From Reticulitermes lucifugus (Eukaryota > Arthropoda > Insecta > Blattodea > Rhinotermitidae), in NCBI GenBank assembly GCA_026260175.1, contig JAKCWW010000004.1, forward strand, positions 215,206-279,205: a stretch of 64,000 nucleotides of DNA, in the 5' to 3' direction. This document shows positions 45,727 through 57,495 of this stretch, in pieces. The translations under genes and the position numbers were made by a program. Within the stretch, counting starts at the first letter, position 1. Each line of letters starts with the position of its first letter. The notes under the pieces are model-generated. The model saw nothing but the letters and a program-made list of their open reading frames with translations. It was not told the DNA's origin and searched no databases.

Positions 45727-45866
45727 TGTCTCTGCGACGAGCTGGTCCCTCGTCCAGAGGAGTCCTACCGACTGTGGTGTGTCTCAAATGTGTGTGACCA
45801 TGAAACTTCGACGAAACGAGGAGGCCCAGGCCCATATAGGGCTGTCGAGCCATAGGAAAAAAAACA
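45727..45866 (+). mobile_element. tRNA-derived SINE, family A, 5'-truncated, with 11-bp TSD
   Basis: Begins inside the family A body (GTCTCTGCGACGAGCTGGTC then CCTCGTCCAGAGGAGTCCTA) and runs to GAGCCATAGG plus A(8). Duplications ATTACTCATAG (45716-45726) and ATTACTCGTAG (45867-45877) differ at one base. A 5' truncation with intact duplications is the signature of incomplete target-primed reverse transcription. Confidence 0.88.
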
Positions 45867-45877
45867 ATTACTCGTAG

Positions 45878-47968
45878 TAAGTCATTAATTTTGGAGTGGA
45901 TGTACGCTATATCAGCAGTCAGTATCATTTTGATTGACTTAATTACACTTTACCCAACTGTATACGAGACTTAGAATAAAAGACAAAGTTGTTTAAGTCG
46001 ACATACATAACACAGTCTTTCATGAGGAAGGAAATCATTTACATTTAGAAAGAGAAGCATATTACCATAATGAAGCATCGTTTATTCGTGTCTTGTGTTA
46101 CATTTTTTAAACCCGTATCTAAAATAAACATGCCAAATTCCAACGAAACGTATATTTACAATTCAATGAACAAGCTCCAATCTCTTTTCCTAGTTAGTGA
46201 GCTAGATAGCAGATTTCAATCAGAATCTTGTTTTCCATTAAACACGCAACCCTTCCAACCTCATGCTGTGCAGGAAGTTCCCTCCTAGTGCCGAAGCCAT
46301 CCTCAATCCGTGTAGATGAAAATGTGCCTTCCTTGTTGTACAGCCCTCTAGGACCATCACATAGGGTCTGTTCCAGACGATAATTAATTTAGAAAGAATA
46401 AGCACTTTTAGAATTTTACACGATTTCTTAGACGGGTCATCTACACCTCAAAACGCTTGTAGATACACAAACCATAGAGATTTGAACTGAGTGCTTTACT
46501 GGACCCAATAGCATTTGCACCTTAGAGTGAAGGGCCACCTTTATTGGTCATCAGTACATACTAAATAACTTACGGAAACAACTAATCAAACAACTGATTA
46601 ATTACATGGATGAGATGATTTCTTACACAAATTATAGTCGGTCTGGTGTTGAGAAGTTAAATACCAAACGCACAAAACTCATTGGCCTATATTCTAAACC
46701 AGCTGAGTCCAGTTTGCTCACTACATCCTCTTTCCTGACATTCCCTTTCATGTGATCCATCTGAGCTTAGGCATTCCACGTGGTTTTCCCTTCTTCAGAT
46801 GCTCCGAATGAACTTTGTTTATCTACTTCTCATCTGTCTCATGCTCGCTACATGACGCGCTCATATCATTTTCATGTGTTTGAACAACCTAGTTATATAT
46901 GGTGGGAGTAAAAATTATGAAACTCCTCACATGCCCAAGGTACCTGTGTGTGTAATTTAACACAGAGATAATAAAAGCATTTTTTGCCCCAGTTAAGGTT
47001 ATTTTGAAAAATATTGCATAGCAGATCGACATTAAATCCTCTGTAGAGATACATATGGTAAAAAATTTCAACTCATGGTCTCAGATTCACAGCATAGGTT
47101 AAGAATGCTCCAAATAACATGTTTAGAATTCTGTACCTAGATGCACAGAAACCTCAATTCACAATTTTGCTTTCAGGAGACGGAAACTTTAGAACATGTT
47201 GTAATTGTCTTTGGCGAGAAGCATCCTTTATCTGCGTCCACATTAGACAGTGCCCTGCTCCCTACAGAACATAAAAGAGGGGCGTATTCCTTGTCTGTTA
47301 ACAGCCAGAAACTATGTCATTCTTTCCGCTGAAACGAAAAGGACTGCCTAGTTACTTTCGTTCCATACATGCAATTTTATTGATACCGACAATTTGGACA
47401 TACCAAACAAATATTCTCCGGCTCTATATTACTTTCAACTTTTTCCTTTCTTCCGCTCTTATTCCTTCATTCTACTTCAAAATATGTAGTCGCAAGAAAC
47501 TAGGGTATCAATTGCCTATTGTGATATTTTTTAACGACGCTTAGTCAATAGACCTTGACAACGCTGAAGTAAGTAACTGATGCCCTTTCTGCACCAAAAT
47601 GTAAGTGGACGCTTATCCGGACACACAGTGATATCTTGCAGTAGTTACCCCTGTCGTAGTCGGAAACTTCGCTGGAACCCTGGGTTTAAGGAGTGGCAGA
47701 TATATGCAGAAAATTTACATTTCATGCAGAAATTTTATCATAGCTTCGTTATATTATTAAGTTTTAAGTTAACTATAGTTATGCATTATAAGCAATAAAA
47801 ATACAGTTTGGTAGTACAGTTTATGTTTTCTATACGGTTTCTCTTCTTACTCTTTTCTCACTTCTATAATATCTTCTTCTTTGTGTTGTATGTGACCCAT
47901 TTCTTTTCCTTCTAAATTAGGCTCTTTTATTGTTTCTATCTCCATGTATTGTAATTTGTATTTGCCAT
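45878..47968. other. Unannotated A+T-rich stretch
   Basis: Nothing is recognised. A tRNA-like pairing of boxes on the minus strand near 46.5 kb was considered and rejected. Confidence 0.5.
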
Positions 47969-48018
47969 CACTCTTGTCCTAGATGTTTCTGAACTCAGAA
48001 ACACCTAGGACAGGAGTG
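47969..48018. repeat. Strong hairpin (24-bp arms, 2-nt loop)
   Basis: CACTCTTGTCCTAGATGTTT then CTGA, loop AC, TCAG then AAACACCTAGGACAGGAGTG. Only one G-T wobble and one A-C mismatch occur in 24 pairs. The loop is too small for a conventional miRNA precursor. Confidence 0.9.
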
Positions 48019-49325
48019 AATTTTGACGCTGGCATATTTTTGGGGTCTGAGACTAGATTCCGTTCTACCTGAAAACGGAGGCAGATCCAAACTCTAAACA
48101 TTGTGGGCTTTTTAGCCTGAGGCTTTGCACAACGCCCAACTGTCACTCACTACTGTTACATTTTACGTTCATACCATGTTTTATTTTAGAACATATTTCT
48201 CTATTTAATTTGTCACTCTCTTGTACCTACACAAACTGATAACGTTTCTTCGAAGATGTTTATGCTGATGTCATTTGAGTTATTTCTTTACAGCTTGCTG
48301 TTCAGAATTATTCCGTCATAGTTAACGTGTTTCGAATAATTCGTATTATATAAGTCGTCGTTTCTTAGCAAATTTCATTATTCCATGTAATTCAACAGAA
48401 AATCGCCATATGTGGCTCAAGAAAAGAATTTAATCCTTTTCTTAGTTGTGCCGACCAATTCAGTACATTAAATGGTATGATTTACATTATACTGTATTTG
48501 CAGTAATCTTCTTCTAATTCAGATTAGATAAAAACTTTTGTCTGGACAACTCTTCCCTTCCCTCTACCTTCATATCTCTACAGACAAAGCGATGACTGTG
48601 TTGGAACAAAAGCAGATGTAGTTTGATGCCGATGGTGTTATAGCCAGATATAATTGGTTCCTAAAATGGAAGGTGCACTTTATAGAATTCACCACTTTGC
48701 TGTATTGTATCAATGGTCCATTGTGCTTGATATATGCAGCACCTTTTTATGTATCTCTACACAACTTGCGGAATAGAGACGGTTAACCCCAAAGAAGAAA
48801 GGATAAGAGAAAACTGTATTATAAATCTGACTCTTCCCTTTAAGCATTGACTACGATATAGTCGATTTCAATTGAAAAATGTACTTTAAAAAAACACGTC
48901 TTTAGCCTTATTAAATTGTTCTTCATAAAATGCATAAATGAATTATAAATATTATCTTAATAAAATTCCATTTTTGCCTTGTTAGGATTAACACTAAAAT
49001 GATTAGTATCAAGTGGAAACTTAAAATCAAATAATTGAGTCAATAAATTATCATTCAGTTACGCATATAGAAGTCTCCATTTACATAAAACACAAGTCGT
49101 CCCTTTTATTAATGCATCAGCCCAATTTGAGTTTTGACCTTTCGTAATAAAAGAGTTTACGAACCTCCATGCATGCAGGGTTCCTTGTAATGGCTATTCA
49201 GTCCATTGAATGACTTCTGCCTTCGCATGGATGAGTTGAAATTTGCTTACACTTATTTGTCATATTTGAAATTTATTAACCTAACTTAACTTATTAACAA
49301 TGAAAATCTGTATCTTCCCTGCGTA
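48019..49325. other. Unannotated A+T-rich stretch
   Basis: Nothing is recognised. Confidence 0.5.
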
Positions 49326-49333
49326 CTGTATTT

Positions 49334-49596
49334 AATTTGCCGATCCCAGAAGCCGCGCGGTCAAAGGCGTTGGTCTGCGGCCGTTCGTTTGCTGGGATTG
49401 TGGGTTCGAATCCCGCCGGGCCATGGATGTCTGTCTCTTGTGAGTGTTGTGTGTTGTCAGGTAGAGGTTTCTGCATCTGGCTGATCACTCGTCCAGATGT
49501 GTCCTACCGAGTGTGGTGTGTATGAGTGTGATCGTGAAGCTTCGGTAATGAGGAGGCCCTGGCCCACAAGGAGCTGTGGCGTCACTGTAAAAAAAG
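49334..49596 (+). mobile_element. tRNA-derived SINE, family A, full length, with TSD
   Basis: The head is GCCGATCCCAGAAGCCGCGC followed by GGTCAAAGGCG. The B-box region is GGGTTCGAATCCCGCCGGG. The body holds GATGTCTGTCTCTTGTGAGT, GTTGTCAGGTAGAGGTTTCT and CCCTGGCCCACAAGGAGCTG, with an A-run at the 3' end. Duplications CTGTATTT lie at 49326-49333 and 49597-49604, and the next bases (AATTT versus CATTT) nearly match as well. It is the cleanest family A copy here. Confidence 0.92.
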
Positions 49597-49604
49597 CTGT
49601 ATTT

Positions 49605-51987
49605 CATTTTTTCCCTATGTTTCTCCAAATGAAAAGCTTTTAGTTTCCTATACAGTCTTCACTGATTGGTATATCTTTGCCCTGGTTTCCATCTTCCCAT
49701 ATATTTCTGGATCTGCAACGAAACACGTGTACCATCCATCCTTTCTCAGCTATTTGATCCATTCGCCCATTTCTTTGAGTCATATGAGAAAGATTTATTT
49801 TCAAGTGCCTGGATTTCAAACCCTCCGCGCAACCCCCAGCCTGGTGGCCCAGATTACAGCCTCTTACGCCAATGTTTCTTAGTTCCCTAGAGGCCTTCTT
49901 GACTACCGTAGCGGTCAAGAGGCACAGGAGTTCGCGCCATATTTCACCGCCTGGGGCAGGTACTTCGTATTCTTAGGTCCAAGTATTCTCCCCAGTACTT
50001 GTGTTTGGGAAAATGACCAGCCCATTTTCTTCCATAAGAGTTGGATCTCAAACTTATCTTTCCTATCTATCGTCAAGAAAATTTGAAATTTTATATATTT
50101 TATATACAATATATATTATATACTATATATTTTATGTATTCATATATTTTAATGTAGGTACGCCATAGAACAATATACTGGATGAAAATAACATTAATGT
50201 TAAATAATTTACACCGATATTTTTAAGACGTTAAGACATGCAATCAACCAATCTGGAGGTGTAACCATTTAGTTTTCTCATGCAGAGTTTTAAATTCAAA
50301 AACACTGGTTACAGAAAAGAAATAACTCTAAACTGGGTCTTAACATTTGGCTTTGCTAAAAGAAGCCTGTTAGCTTGTATTAAAGCCCTTTCTGTAAAGT
50401 ACGTATTGGAAACAATTTGTGTATTAATAACCTGTTATGTTAACATTGCTGTATATGATTATAGCTCTATTATTAGCGCACTAATACGCCCTGTATACTT
50501 TGTGTTTCATATCTCTAGTCTGCGTAACAGGCATAGAACAACGTATTACCTATATTAAATCTCAGTTCCCTAAATTATACGTAATTGTGTTCTCCAGAAC
50601 TTATCACTTCTTATCTGCTCTTATAGCTTAAGAGGTGGAAGGGGACAAGTGCAACGATAAAATTGTAAAACCTCTTCGCCAGTCTTATAACCAAACAGTA
50701 CTTGTCAACACAACCACATTTTACTTATGATGCACACCCTGATTAACCTCAGAGCGAGACATACTGGAGTGAGAAACTGTCAATGTGCATGAACTTTGTA
50801 CAGAATACTGGAAGATAAAGCTGCGTAGGATTGTACCATTCCGCAGTCTCCACGATCACCCATTTAACGTTACAAAACTTGGTATAGCGTCATTAAAGCA
50901 GCAGTTTCTTAAAGTTCCTTGGAGTTTCCCATATTAAATTTGTTATTTATCACAAAGAAGTAGTGCTCTCTTAAATATAACTACTGAGATTGTGTTTTGT
51001 TGTGATAGGTAAATACGAATAGCATGTGCCTAAAGAACGGCCATTGGTGTAACGTCGTAGTGATTCAGGCGAGGGACTGATTGTCGAGTTATCAATTCAT
51101 TACTTCCCAAAATTATTCTTAACTAAACTTATATCGTAGCCTTGAAATTGAGAATTTCGACAAATGAAAAGTAACATGTGAATTTGAAATTATAATTTCA
51201 GGACTGTCTTGTTAAACGTTATACCGGACTTCCGCAAGTCCTTGAATCACATTACTGAACATTTCGATTCCTAAAAGGCGAGGATTTTTTTTTCCTAACT
51301 GGGAAACTTCTAACTTCTCACGAATTACTGTGCTACATGGAGTCATTCCTCTGCTATGTATTTAATGAATACTTCATTTAGACCCTTATTTCAGTACACA
51401 ATGGTATGAAGGTGAGGATAGAAATAAAGCAAGAGACGCTTCATATTTTTCGTAGCACCTCTGCAAGCCTTGTAATTAGTTAAAAATATTTTACTCTGCA
51501 CTCCCTTAAGGTGGAAAGGAAAGTGAAGTTGTAGTTACATTCATTCTTAACCTCGGCAGTAGATGCGAGTGATTAGTAAGTTTCACTCCCCGGACCCCAT
51601 ACACTCTTCAAATTAATCTAGAAGTAAAGATACGACATCAAGTTCAGTAACAGTATTTTATGGTTACGCTAATTCACGTTATGTTCTTTTAGACTGTAAT
51701 ATCTTTATCAATTAATACTCTACATTGAAGCTACAAGGAAGGACCCACACTGTTGAAGGGACTAATTATTTTCGTTTTCAAGTGAACTGATAATTCTGTC
51801 TAGTTAACTTCATGGAAATTTATCGTTTTGATATCTCACAACTTAAGTTATGAGAATTATTTTAAGTGCCTTGCACCAGTTGAAGTAAGCTATGGCTTCC
51901 GAACCTATTAACGAATAGTTTACATTTTGTTGTGTAATTAATTCCGTCTTTGTTTGACACGTAATTATAATCTTTCTTTCTTTATGT
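49605..51987. other. Unannotated A+T-rich stretch
   Basis: Includes a nearly pure TA-type tract at 50090-50155. Frames up to 92 codons (49640-49918 minus, 50280-50558 plus) have no recognised family. Confidence 0.5.
50090..50155. repeat. AT-only low-complexity tract
   Basis: TATATTTTATATACAATATA and continuing, almost free of G and C. Confidence 0.85.
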
Positions 51988-52052
51988 CTTTCTTTCTTAG
52001 CCTGACCTCTTTTCCTACTCATTGTAAGTGTAGAGGGTTGTTGTTTCAGCTG
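51988..52052. repeat. Short dispersed repeat shared with 20304-20372
   Basis: Second copy of the TTTCTTTCTTAG(T/C)CTGACCT... GTGTAGAGG block. It abuts the 3' side of the minus-strand SINE that follows, suggesting either a nested insertion or a composite element. Confidence 0.7.
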
Positions 52053-52061
52053 ATCACTTGC

Positions 52062-52251
52062 AATAACACACACACACACTCGGTGTAACTCTTTTGGACG
52101 AGGGATCGGTTCTTCGCAGAGACCTCTACTTGAAACACACAACACTCACAAGATAAAGACTTCCATGTCCCCAGCAGGTTTCGAACCCTCAATCCCATCA
52201 AACGAGCGGCCGCAGACCTACACCTTAGACAGCGCGGCCACCGGAATCGGC
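52062..52251 (-). mobile_element. tRNA-derived SINE, family A, 3' end replaced by (AC)n
   Basis: The minus-strand head is CCGATTCCGGTGGCCGCGCT then GTCTAAGGTG. The B-box region is GGGTTCGAAACCTGC. The body has GAGTGTTGTGTGTTTCAAGT, AGAGGTCTCTGCG and CTCGTCCAAAAGAGTTACAC. After that the consensus is interrupted by a (GT)n run (plus-strand CACACACACAC near 52066) and does not resume. The copy is diverged. Confidence 0.85.
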
Positions 52252-53729
52252 GTAATTATAATCTGTAAGATGTAAATATCACAGAAATACTGCATTACAC
52301 CAGAGAGTGTGCCGTCTATTTGGTTGTGTCTAATGAAGCTTTCAGTTACCAGGCTATTCACTTTGCCCCTGTTTACTTTCAAATAAAAATGTTTCTTGTT
52401 TGCCTGATTATTTATGTGAAATGCTTTCCTTGTAATGAGGGTTCAGCTTTAGATGTATTCATTTCATCTGCTGAGTATGGGTTAATTTCTGACTGCTCCG
52501 AGAGTAACTCTTATTTTAATGGTGTACTTAATATCCTTCCATCATGTTCGGAAGTAACCGGAGACAATAGCCAAGTACGAGCAATAACGTTCTAATTCGT
52601 CAGTTCTTACATCAATGGTACTCTTTCGTTCCTGCCAAACTTCCCTTATCAATATCGCTTACAGACGGCGCGAACATGGACTATTGATACGTAACTTAGA
52701 ACTGCATCATATTTGTCTCGTTTTCCAGTCGTTTCATTTCCCTTACCGCCTACATACGAGTATTTGGGACGAAGTAGCTTTAGTGTCTGCCGCATTGCGG
52801 AATGGTAAGTTCTATGTACACTAAGATTATCTCACTTCAACCTCAAATATTGCACAAATCTAAGTGTAAATACACTAGCTATTAAGTGAACAGAATTTCA
52901 CAATTTTTAGTTAAGAGATTTAGAGTAAATATAGCCCCTATATGGCAGTAATGTATGATCTTGACAACCAGCTTGTATCACAATACCAGTACTTTTCTTC
53001 CTCTTTAGTTCAGAAAGTAATTGTCGAACATAATTTCAAATATCTAACAGCCCTTCATGAAGTTTTTATCTGTAAATGATTCCATAACGGTTTGTGGCAC
53101 TGAAGTAAAGTTCATAACTTCATGCTAGCACATCAGTTGACTTGAAAATACGTGGTAGTAATCACTGTTACAATCTTACAAAGACCAACTAGAAGAAATA
53201 AGAAGTAGAGGTGTAGGATTGTAGTTAGAGACACTAACTTTTGTATAGGGAGAAACAGAAAGTTTAGTGCTCTGAGTGTAAACTGGCAGTGTCCGCTTAT
53301 CCTTCTGGTAAAGGTGGGTTGGTGGCAAGGTAGTGCGGGGGAAAGAGAAGATAATAAGCTAATGAAAAGTGGAATGTTTGACTATACAGTACAGAAAAGA
53401 AGTTGAATAATTGGGCTGGATTTTGAATTTTGTAGAATTTTGTGTTTGGAGGGCTGCCTTAGGAAGATTGATGTTAATCCAAATTATATAATAAATTCTG
53501 GTCTTACCTCACAGTAAACGCATTCCCCTCTATATTATAAAACCGGAATGGTTAACTATGTATAGGTAAGTAATGTCTCTTTCATGTAAAAACAATACGA
53601 ACTTATAAATATAATGCATGAAAAAATGCAGAGTTGCTTATTTTTAGTGGATGGGGTGTATGTATTAAAAACTGGCCTACAAACAGTTAAGATTTCACTT
53701 TTCACTCTTACTGTACACAATACATGAGG
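52252..53729. other. Unannotated A+T-rich stretch
   Basis: Plus-strand frames at 52320-52595 and 52615-52824 have ordinary composition and no recognised domain. Confidence 0.5.
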
Positions 53730-53741
53730 AATATGTTACTA

Positions 53742-53880
53742 CATTCAATATTTAACAAACAACTAAATGCAAATTTTATTTAAAACTATATTATAGTTTT
53801 CTTAGATATGGGGAATCTAAGAAAACTATAGAATATTTTTAAATAAAATGTGCATTTATTTGGTTGTTAAATATTGAATG
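53742..53880. mobile_element. Long hairpin element (66-bp arms), flanked by 15-bp direct repeats
   Basis: Left arm 53742-53807 and right arm 53815-53880 are inverted copies (about 60 of 66 positions match) around a 7-nt loop, ATGGGGA. The outer ends are CATTCAATATTTAAC and its complement. The direct repeat AATATGTTACTACAT occurs at 53730-53744 and 53906-53920. Because the right repeat lies 25 bases beyond the arm, the element may extend to about 53905, or the direct repeat may have another origin. It is AT-rich with no coding capacity, and is MITE-like or a local inverted duplication. Confidence 0.8.
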
Positions 53881-53920
53881 GAAATGCACGGTGAATGTAA
53901 GATAAAATATGTTACTACAT

Positions 53921-54790
53921 GTTTCAAAGTTATGTCTTAATAGGCCATTACATTAAAAAACAAATCAACTATTTTCCAAAGGCGGAATAAAGTCAATTAA
54001 GACTTAGACTTACCGCTGTCTTTCTTTCTTACTTACTTTCTGAATTCTGATCATATGTTTAAATAAGCATTTTCTTTTTAAAAAAAACTGAATATGTCCT
54101 ATACGGAAAATCATTGGTGAGTATTGCTTTAGGAAACTAGGAAAGGCGATTGTGCCATAGCTGTGGCTGTTTGGTCACTGACTAATACGTTCCGAGGTAA
54201 ATCTCTCTCTTCAGGACACTGGGAAAGAGAAATTTACGTTTGTAATAGTAAATGATTTCAACCCACTTTTCTCTGTTGAGTGTAGTGGAGAAATTTCGGG
54301 CCAAAATTCCCGGTTCATGTGCAAATCTGACCCTGGTGGTAAGATGATAGAGCAATACAAGATATAATTTTAGTACTCTATAATGTATGTGTTCAATGCT
54401 TCCAAACCGACCTGCAGAGGATTGCCAGAACCTACCAAACTAAAAAATGCGGCGTCTTTCTCGCCGCGGCAACTCTCCCGGAATTACTATATACACCACT
54501 GGTGCGGCTCGCGCAAGTTGCTCTTAATATAATAGTAATAATAATAATCTCTTAGTTTACATGCACAACACGCTGACCGTGAACGGCCTTTTAAAAGATT
54601 TTCTGAAGAAAGACACACATATCTAACTGAAACTAACCTATTGTATTTGGATGAACAGAAATAAGAAGCCATCGAATAAGGGTAAAATATTTTATTAATA
54701 CATGGCTGTTGCATAAGAGACCTCCTCAAATGCGGCTTTTGACGACTGTGTACGTGGCTTCGGTGGCAGGTGAAAGAAAGATGAATGAAC
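53921..54790. other. Unannotated stretch
   Basis: Contains an AAT triplet run at about 54532-54547. The 163-codon minus-strand frame at 54487-54978 spans this and the next SINE and is not a gene. Confidence 0.5.
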
Positions 54791-54980
54791 GAATAAATAA
54801 ATAAATAAATAAATGTGGCGTGTTGGCGGAAGAATGCTGACAGGGGACGAAGGAAGTACTCGGAGGAAACTTTTTCCACTGCTACTACGCCCACCACAAA
54901 TTCGACAGGAACTAGACTGAGACTGAACCCGGGCGTCCGTGGTGACCGGCCAGCAACTAAGCGCACGTGACCTGGCATGG
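54791..54980 (-). mobile_element. tRNA-derived SINE, family D, with (ATTT)n tail
   Basis: The minus-strand head is CACGTGCGCTTAGTTGCTGG then CCGGTCACCACGGACG (A-box region), with CCCGGGTTCAGTCTC as the B-box region. The body has GGAAAAAGTTTCCTCCGAGT, ACTTCCTTCGTCCCCTGTCA and GCATTCTTCCGCCAACACGC, which strongly recalls SINE bodies I know from other insects. The tail is a TTTA tandem repeat (plus strand AAATAAATAAAT at 54795-54814). Target-site duplications are not obvious. Confidence 0.8.
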
Positions 54981-57094
54981 GGTTTCAATACTATATTTTC
55001 GTTCTTTTAATACCAGGCTATATACACATGTACATATACTGTTTACGCATGAAAGTTGCTGCATTTTTTATTCGCTTTGCACGGTTCAGTTCAGAGTTAC
55101 TCTAATTAAACAGAAATTTCTCCCAATTATCTTCTTGTGCAACCCCATTTTCTACAGCAACTACAACATTCTGTAGCCTAACAGATACACGCCAGGTCCA
55201 AGTTGCCACACTTCAGAAAGCAATACAACGAAGAGAGTGGTTGGAGAGCAAAGGGGTAGGAGGGTAATTAGTATAAAATTAATTAACAAGATCTGAAGTT
55301 TAACTTTTAGGTTGTACTGCTACATAGTAGCTATCTCCTTCCTCTATCCGTTTTCTTTCTTTTACTTTCTTTTGATTCACATAATATTTTCGTTGACTTT
55401 TGTGATAAAAAATGCATAAGAAACTAGACAAACTCGTGGCAGACTTTTTAAAAAAGCCCCAAAACTTTTACGAACTTTCTTAATGTTAGTTCTACTAGCG
55501 CCTTTCGTTGAAGTACGTGAAAGTATGTATATATGTATCTGTTCAGGTAGAACAGGCGTTCAATGGCGCATGTCAACCTGCACGTCACATGTTTCGTGGC
55601 TACATAGAATAAAGCACCAAAATTAATAACAGGAAGGCAGACTTTAAGTGCTCATTGTGCAATGTCAATCATAATGGTAATTACAATTCCAATCTGTTGC
55701 ATTTACAATACTTTGTCAGAAGCCGAAATGTATGTCACCTGAAAACCTTATCGAAAGGTGTAGTGAACGTGAAAAAGTGAAGAGCATTGACAAAATACTT
55801 GTATGTAAGGCTGAGAAATATCTTAAAGCCCTAAAACAAGGAGCTTGTTAAATTCGGTCTCTTTAATCTCACTTCTGTTTTTCAAAATTATGCAGCTGAA
55901 TTTGATAAAATATATTTTGGAAGTGGAATCCAAACTTTAAATGGCGTCGGAAAATTTAACTTCGATTTATACGGTCCTAATATTACTTGCAACTTACATA
56001 CATCTCAAGCACAGATTTGTAAAGATTTTCAAAAGCGAGTTATCTAACAATATTTTGCACTTACGGAATATACAGAACTTGTTATTATTTAGATATTCAC
56101 TGAGGAAATTTTCGATATTGAAAACAGTTAATCTTTAAAGCACAGTGTTGATTTTATGTACCACGTGCCTTCATATTAAAAATTATTTACTTTTTGCAGA
56201 GAATGTATTTACGACCTTTATGTGAGCCTCAAATTAAACAGCAAACATTTCCCTGCAAACTCTTGTTTATTGGCCCCTTTAATAAAAGTCTAGGTTTCCT
56301 GTGTTTTAGGAACTAGACTTTTATGTATATATTTAAGTTCATGCATCAAATATTCAAGTACGTACTCTAAAATATATATGAAGCACTCTTTTAGAATCAA
56401 AACAGACTAGTAGTGTACCCGTTGATAAATTCCATTTATAACTACGGATTCCACAGGTGACGTTTCCGCTAAAGATTCTTGTACATTATAGTGATTTTTG
56501 CATTTTGTAATATCTCCATTCCACTAAATGTGTATGACGTGAACTTCAAAATATCTGGAAAGAGAGCGTGATAAAATAGACATTGCCACAATAGCGTAGA
56601 AGAACACTTTTCGACAAAGAACGTGGTTGTTATTTTAATTATTATTTTATCTGAGATTATTTTCCCTACGAGAGTGTATTAAATGTCTAAACACCTAATC
56701 CTGCGCCTTTTAAGTAGTATTATACAGCTGGGTAGGGGAAGCGATGTTTTATGTGATATAGAAGTAAATACTTTCTGACAATGGTCGACACAATATTTGG
56801 AACTAAAGTATGCATTCCACTGTCGTCTATTGTTGCCATCTGGTGGTGCTATCTTAAGTAAATAAGATTTTTATTTGCGTTCCAGGTAAAGAACGACAAA
56901 CCGATAAACTGAAAAATGTCGCACCAAACAAATTATAATTTTCTTGGAATAGTTATACAACTATTATCAGTACTGAATGAACATTAGGAAAAATGAGATC
57001 AATATCATGCAGCGTTTCCCTATTAGTTAAAAATAAATCCCTCCTTTGTACTGCTGATGATCAGAAAAATTATACTGACTATTATGTGTGGAAG
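54981..57094. other. Mostly unannotated A+T-rich stretch
   Basis: A possible BED-finger remnant at 55631-55720 is listed separately. Otherwise nothing is recognised. Confidence 0.5.
55631..55720 (+). pseudogene. Possible BED-type zinc-finger remnant (hAT-like), weak
   Basis: The plus-strand codons give RKADFKCSLCNVNHNGNYNS then NLLHLQYF. The C-x2-C followed by N-x-S-N-L-x-x-H-L resembles the start of BED zinc fingers of hAT transposases (CxxC ... SNLxxHL). The final His is missing or shifted, and no RNase H-like domain follows. It may be coincidence. Confidence 0.25.
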
Positions 57095-57262
57095 CCGATT
57101 CCAGTGGCCGCACTGTCTAAGTCGTGGGTCTGCGGCCGTTCGCTTGCTGGGATTGCGGGTTCGAATTTCGCCGAGGTCATGGAAGTCTGTCTCTTGCGAG
57201 TGTTGTGTGTTTTCAGGTACAGGTCTCTGCGTCGGGCTAATCACTCGTCTAGAGGATTCCTA
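57095..57262 (+). mobile_element. tRNA-derived SINE, family A, 3'-incomplete
   Basis: The head is GCCGATTCCAGTGGCCGCAC then TGTCTAAGTCGTGGGTCTGC. The B-box region is GGGTTCGAATTTCGCCG. The body runs through GTCTCTTGCGAGTGTTGTGT and CTAATCACTCGTCTAGAGGA. It ends at about CTAAGGAGTC without the family 3' end or A-run, so the 3' third is deleted or replaced. Confidence 0.85.
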
Positions 57263-57399
57263 AGGAGTCTTCTTGTTCTTCATCAATCTTGATTAAAGAC
57301 TTTGTTGAATTCTATTACAAATGTCCTTGAAAGCTCATTTTCCAATATTTCGCCTTACGAAACCAAACGGAAACCTTTTTGGGTGGCAAACCTAAGACA
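57263..57399. other. Junction between SINE and LINE remnant
   Basis: A short unassigned sequence. Confidence 0.4.
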
Positions 57400-57495
57400 G
57401 CCTGCAAAATTTGAGGTTCGGAAGGCGGTGACTATAAAAGTTACTGCTTCCGTGAATGCGACGCTTTGTACTTTGGTACACACGTACAAAACCAC
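57400..57495 (+). mobile_element. LINE-type interspersed repeat remnant
   Basis: Within the frame 57302-57577, KFEVRKAVTIKVTASVNATL then CTLVH aligns with the recalled termite/cockroach repeat string EVxTAVTMKxxVFWDVTPCSLVD, residue for residue in spacing. The segment is the immediate N-terminal neighbour of the block at 1055-1215. It is short and decayed with no RT domain. Confidence 0.5.

Noticed and set aside
46420-46560. Minus-strand SINE head (A-box- and B-box-like sequences)
   Set aside because: Spacing and surrounding body do not match any SINE family in the window, so it is too weak to call.
54487-54978. 163-codon minus-strand gene (longest open frame)
   Set aside because: It runs through a SINE and its ATTT tail (giving a FIYLFIYSFIH run) and then unrelated sequence.
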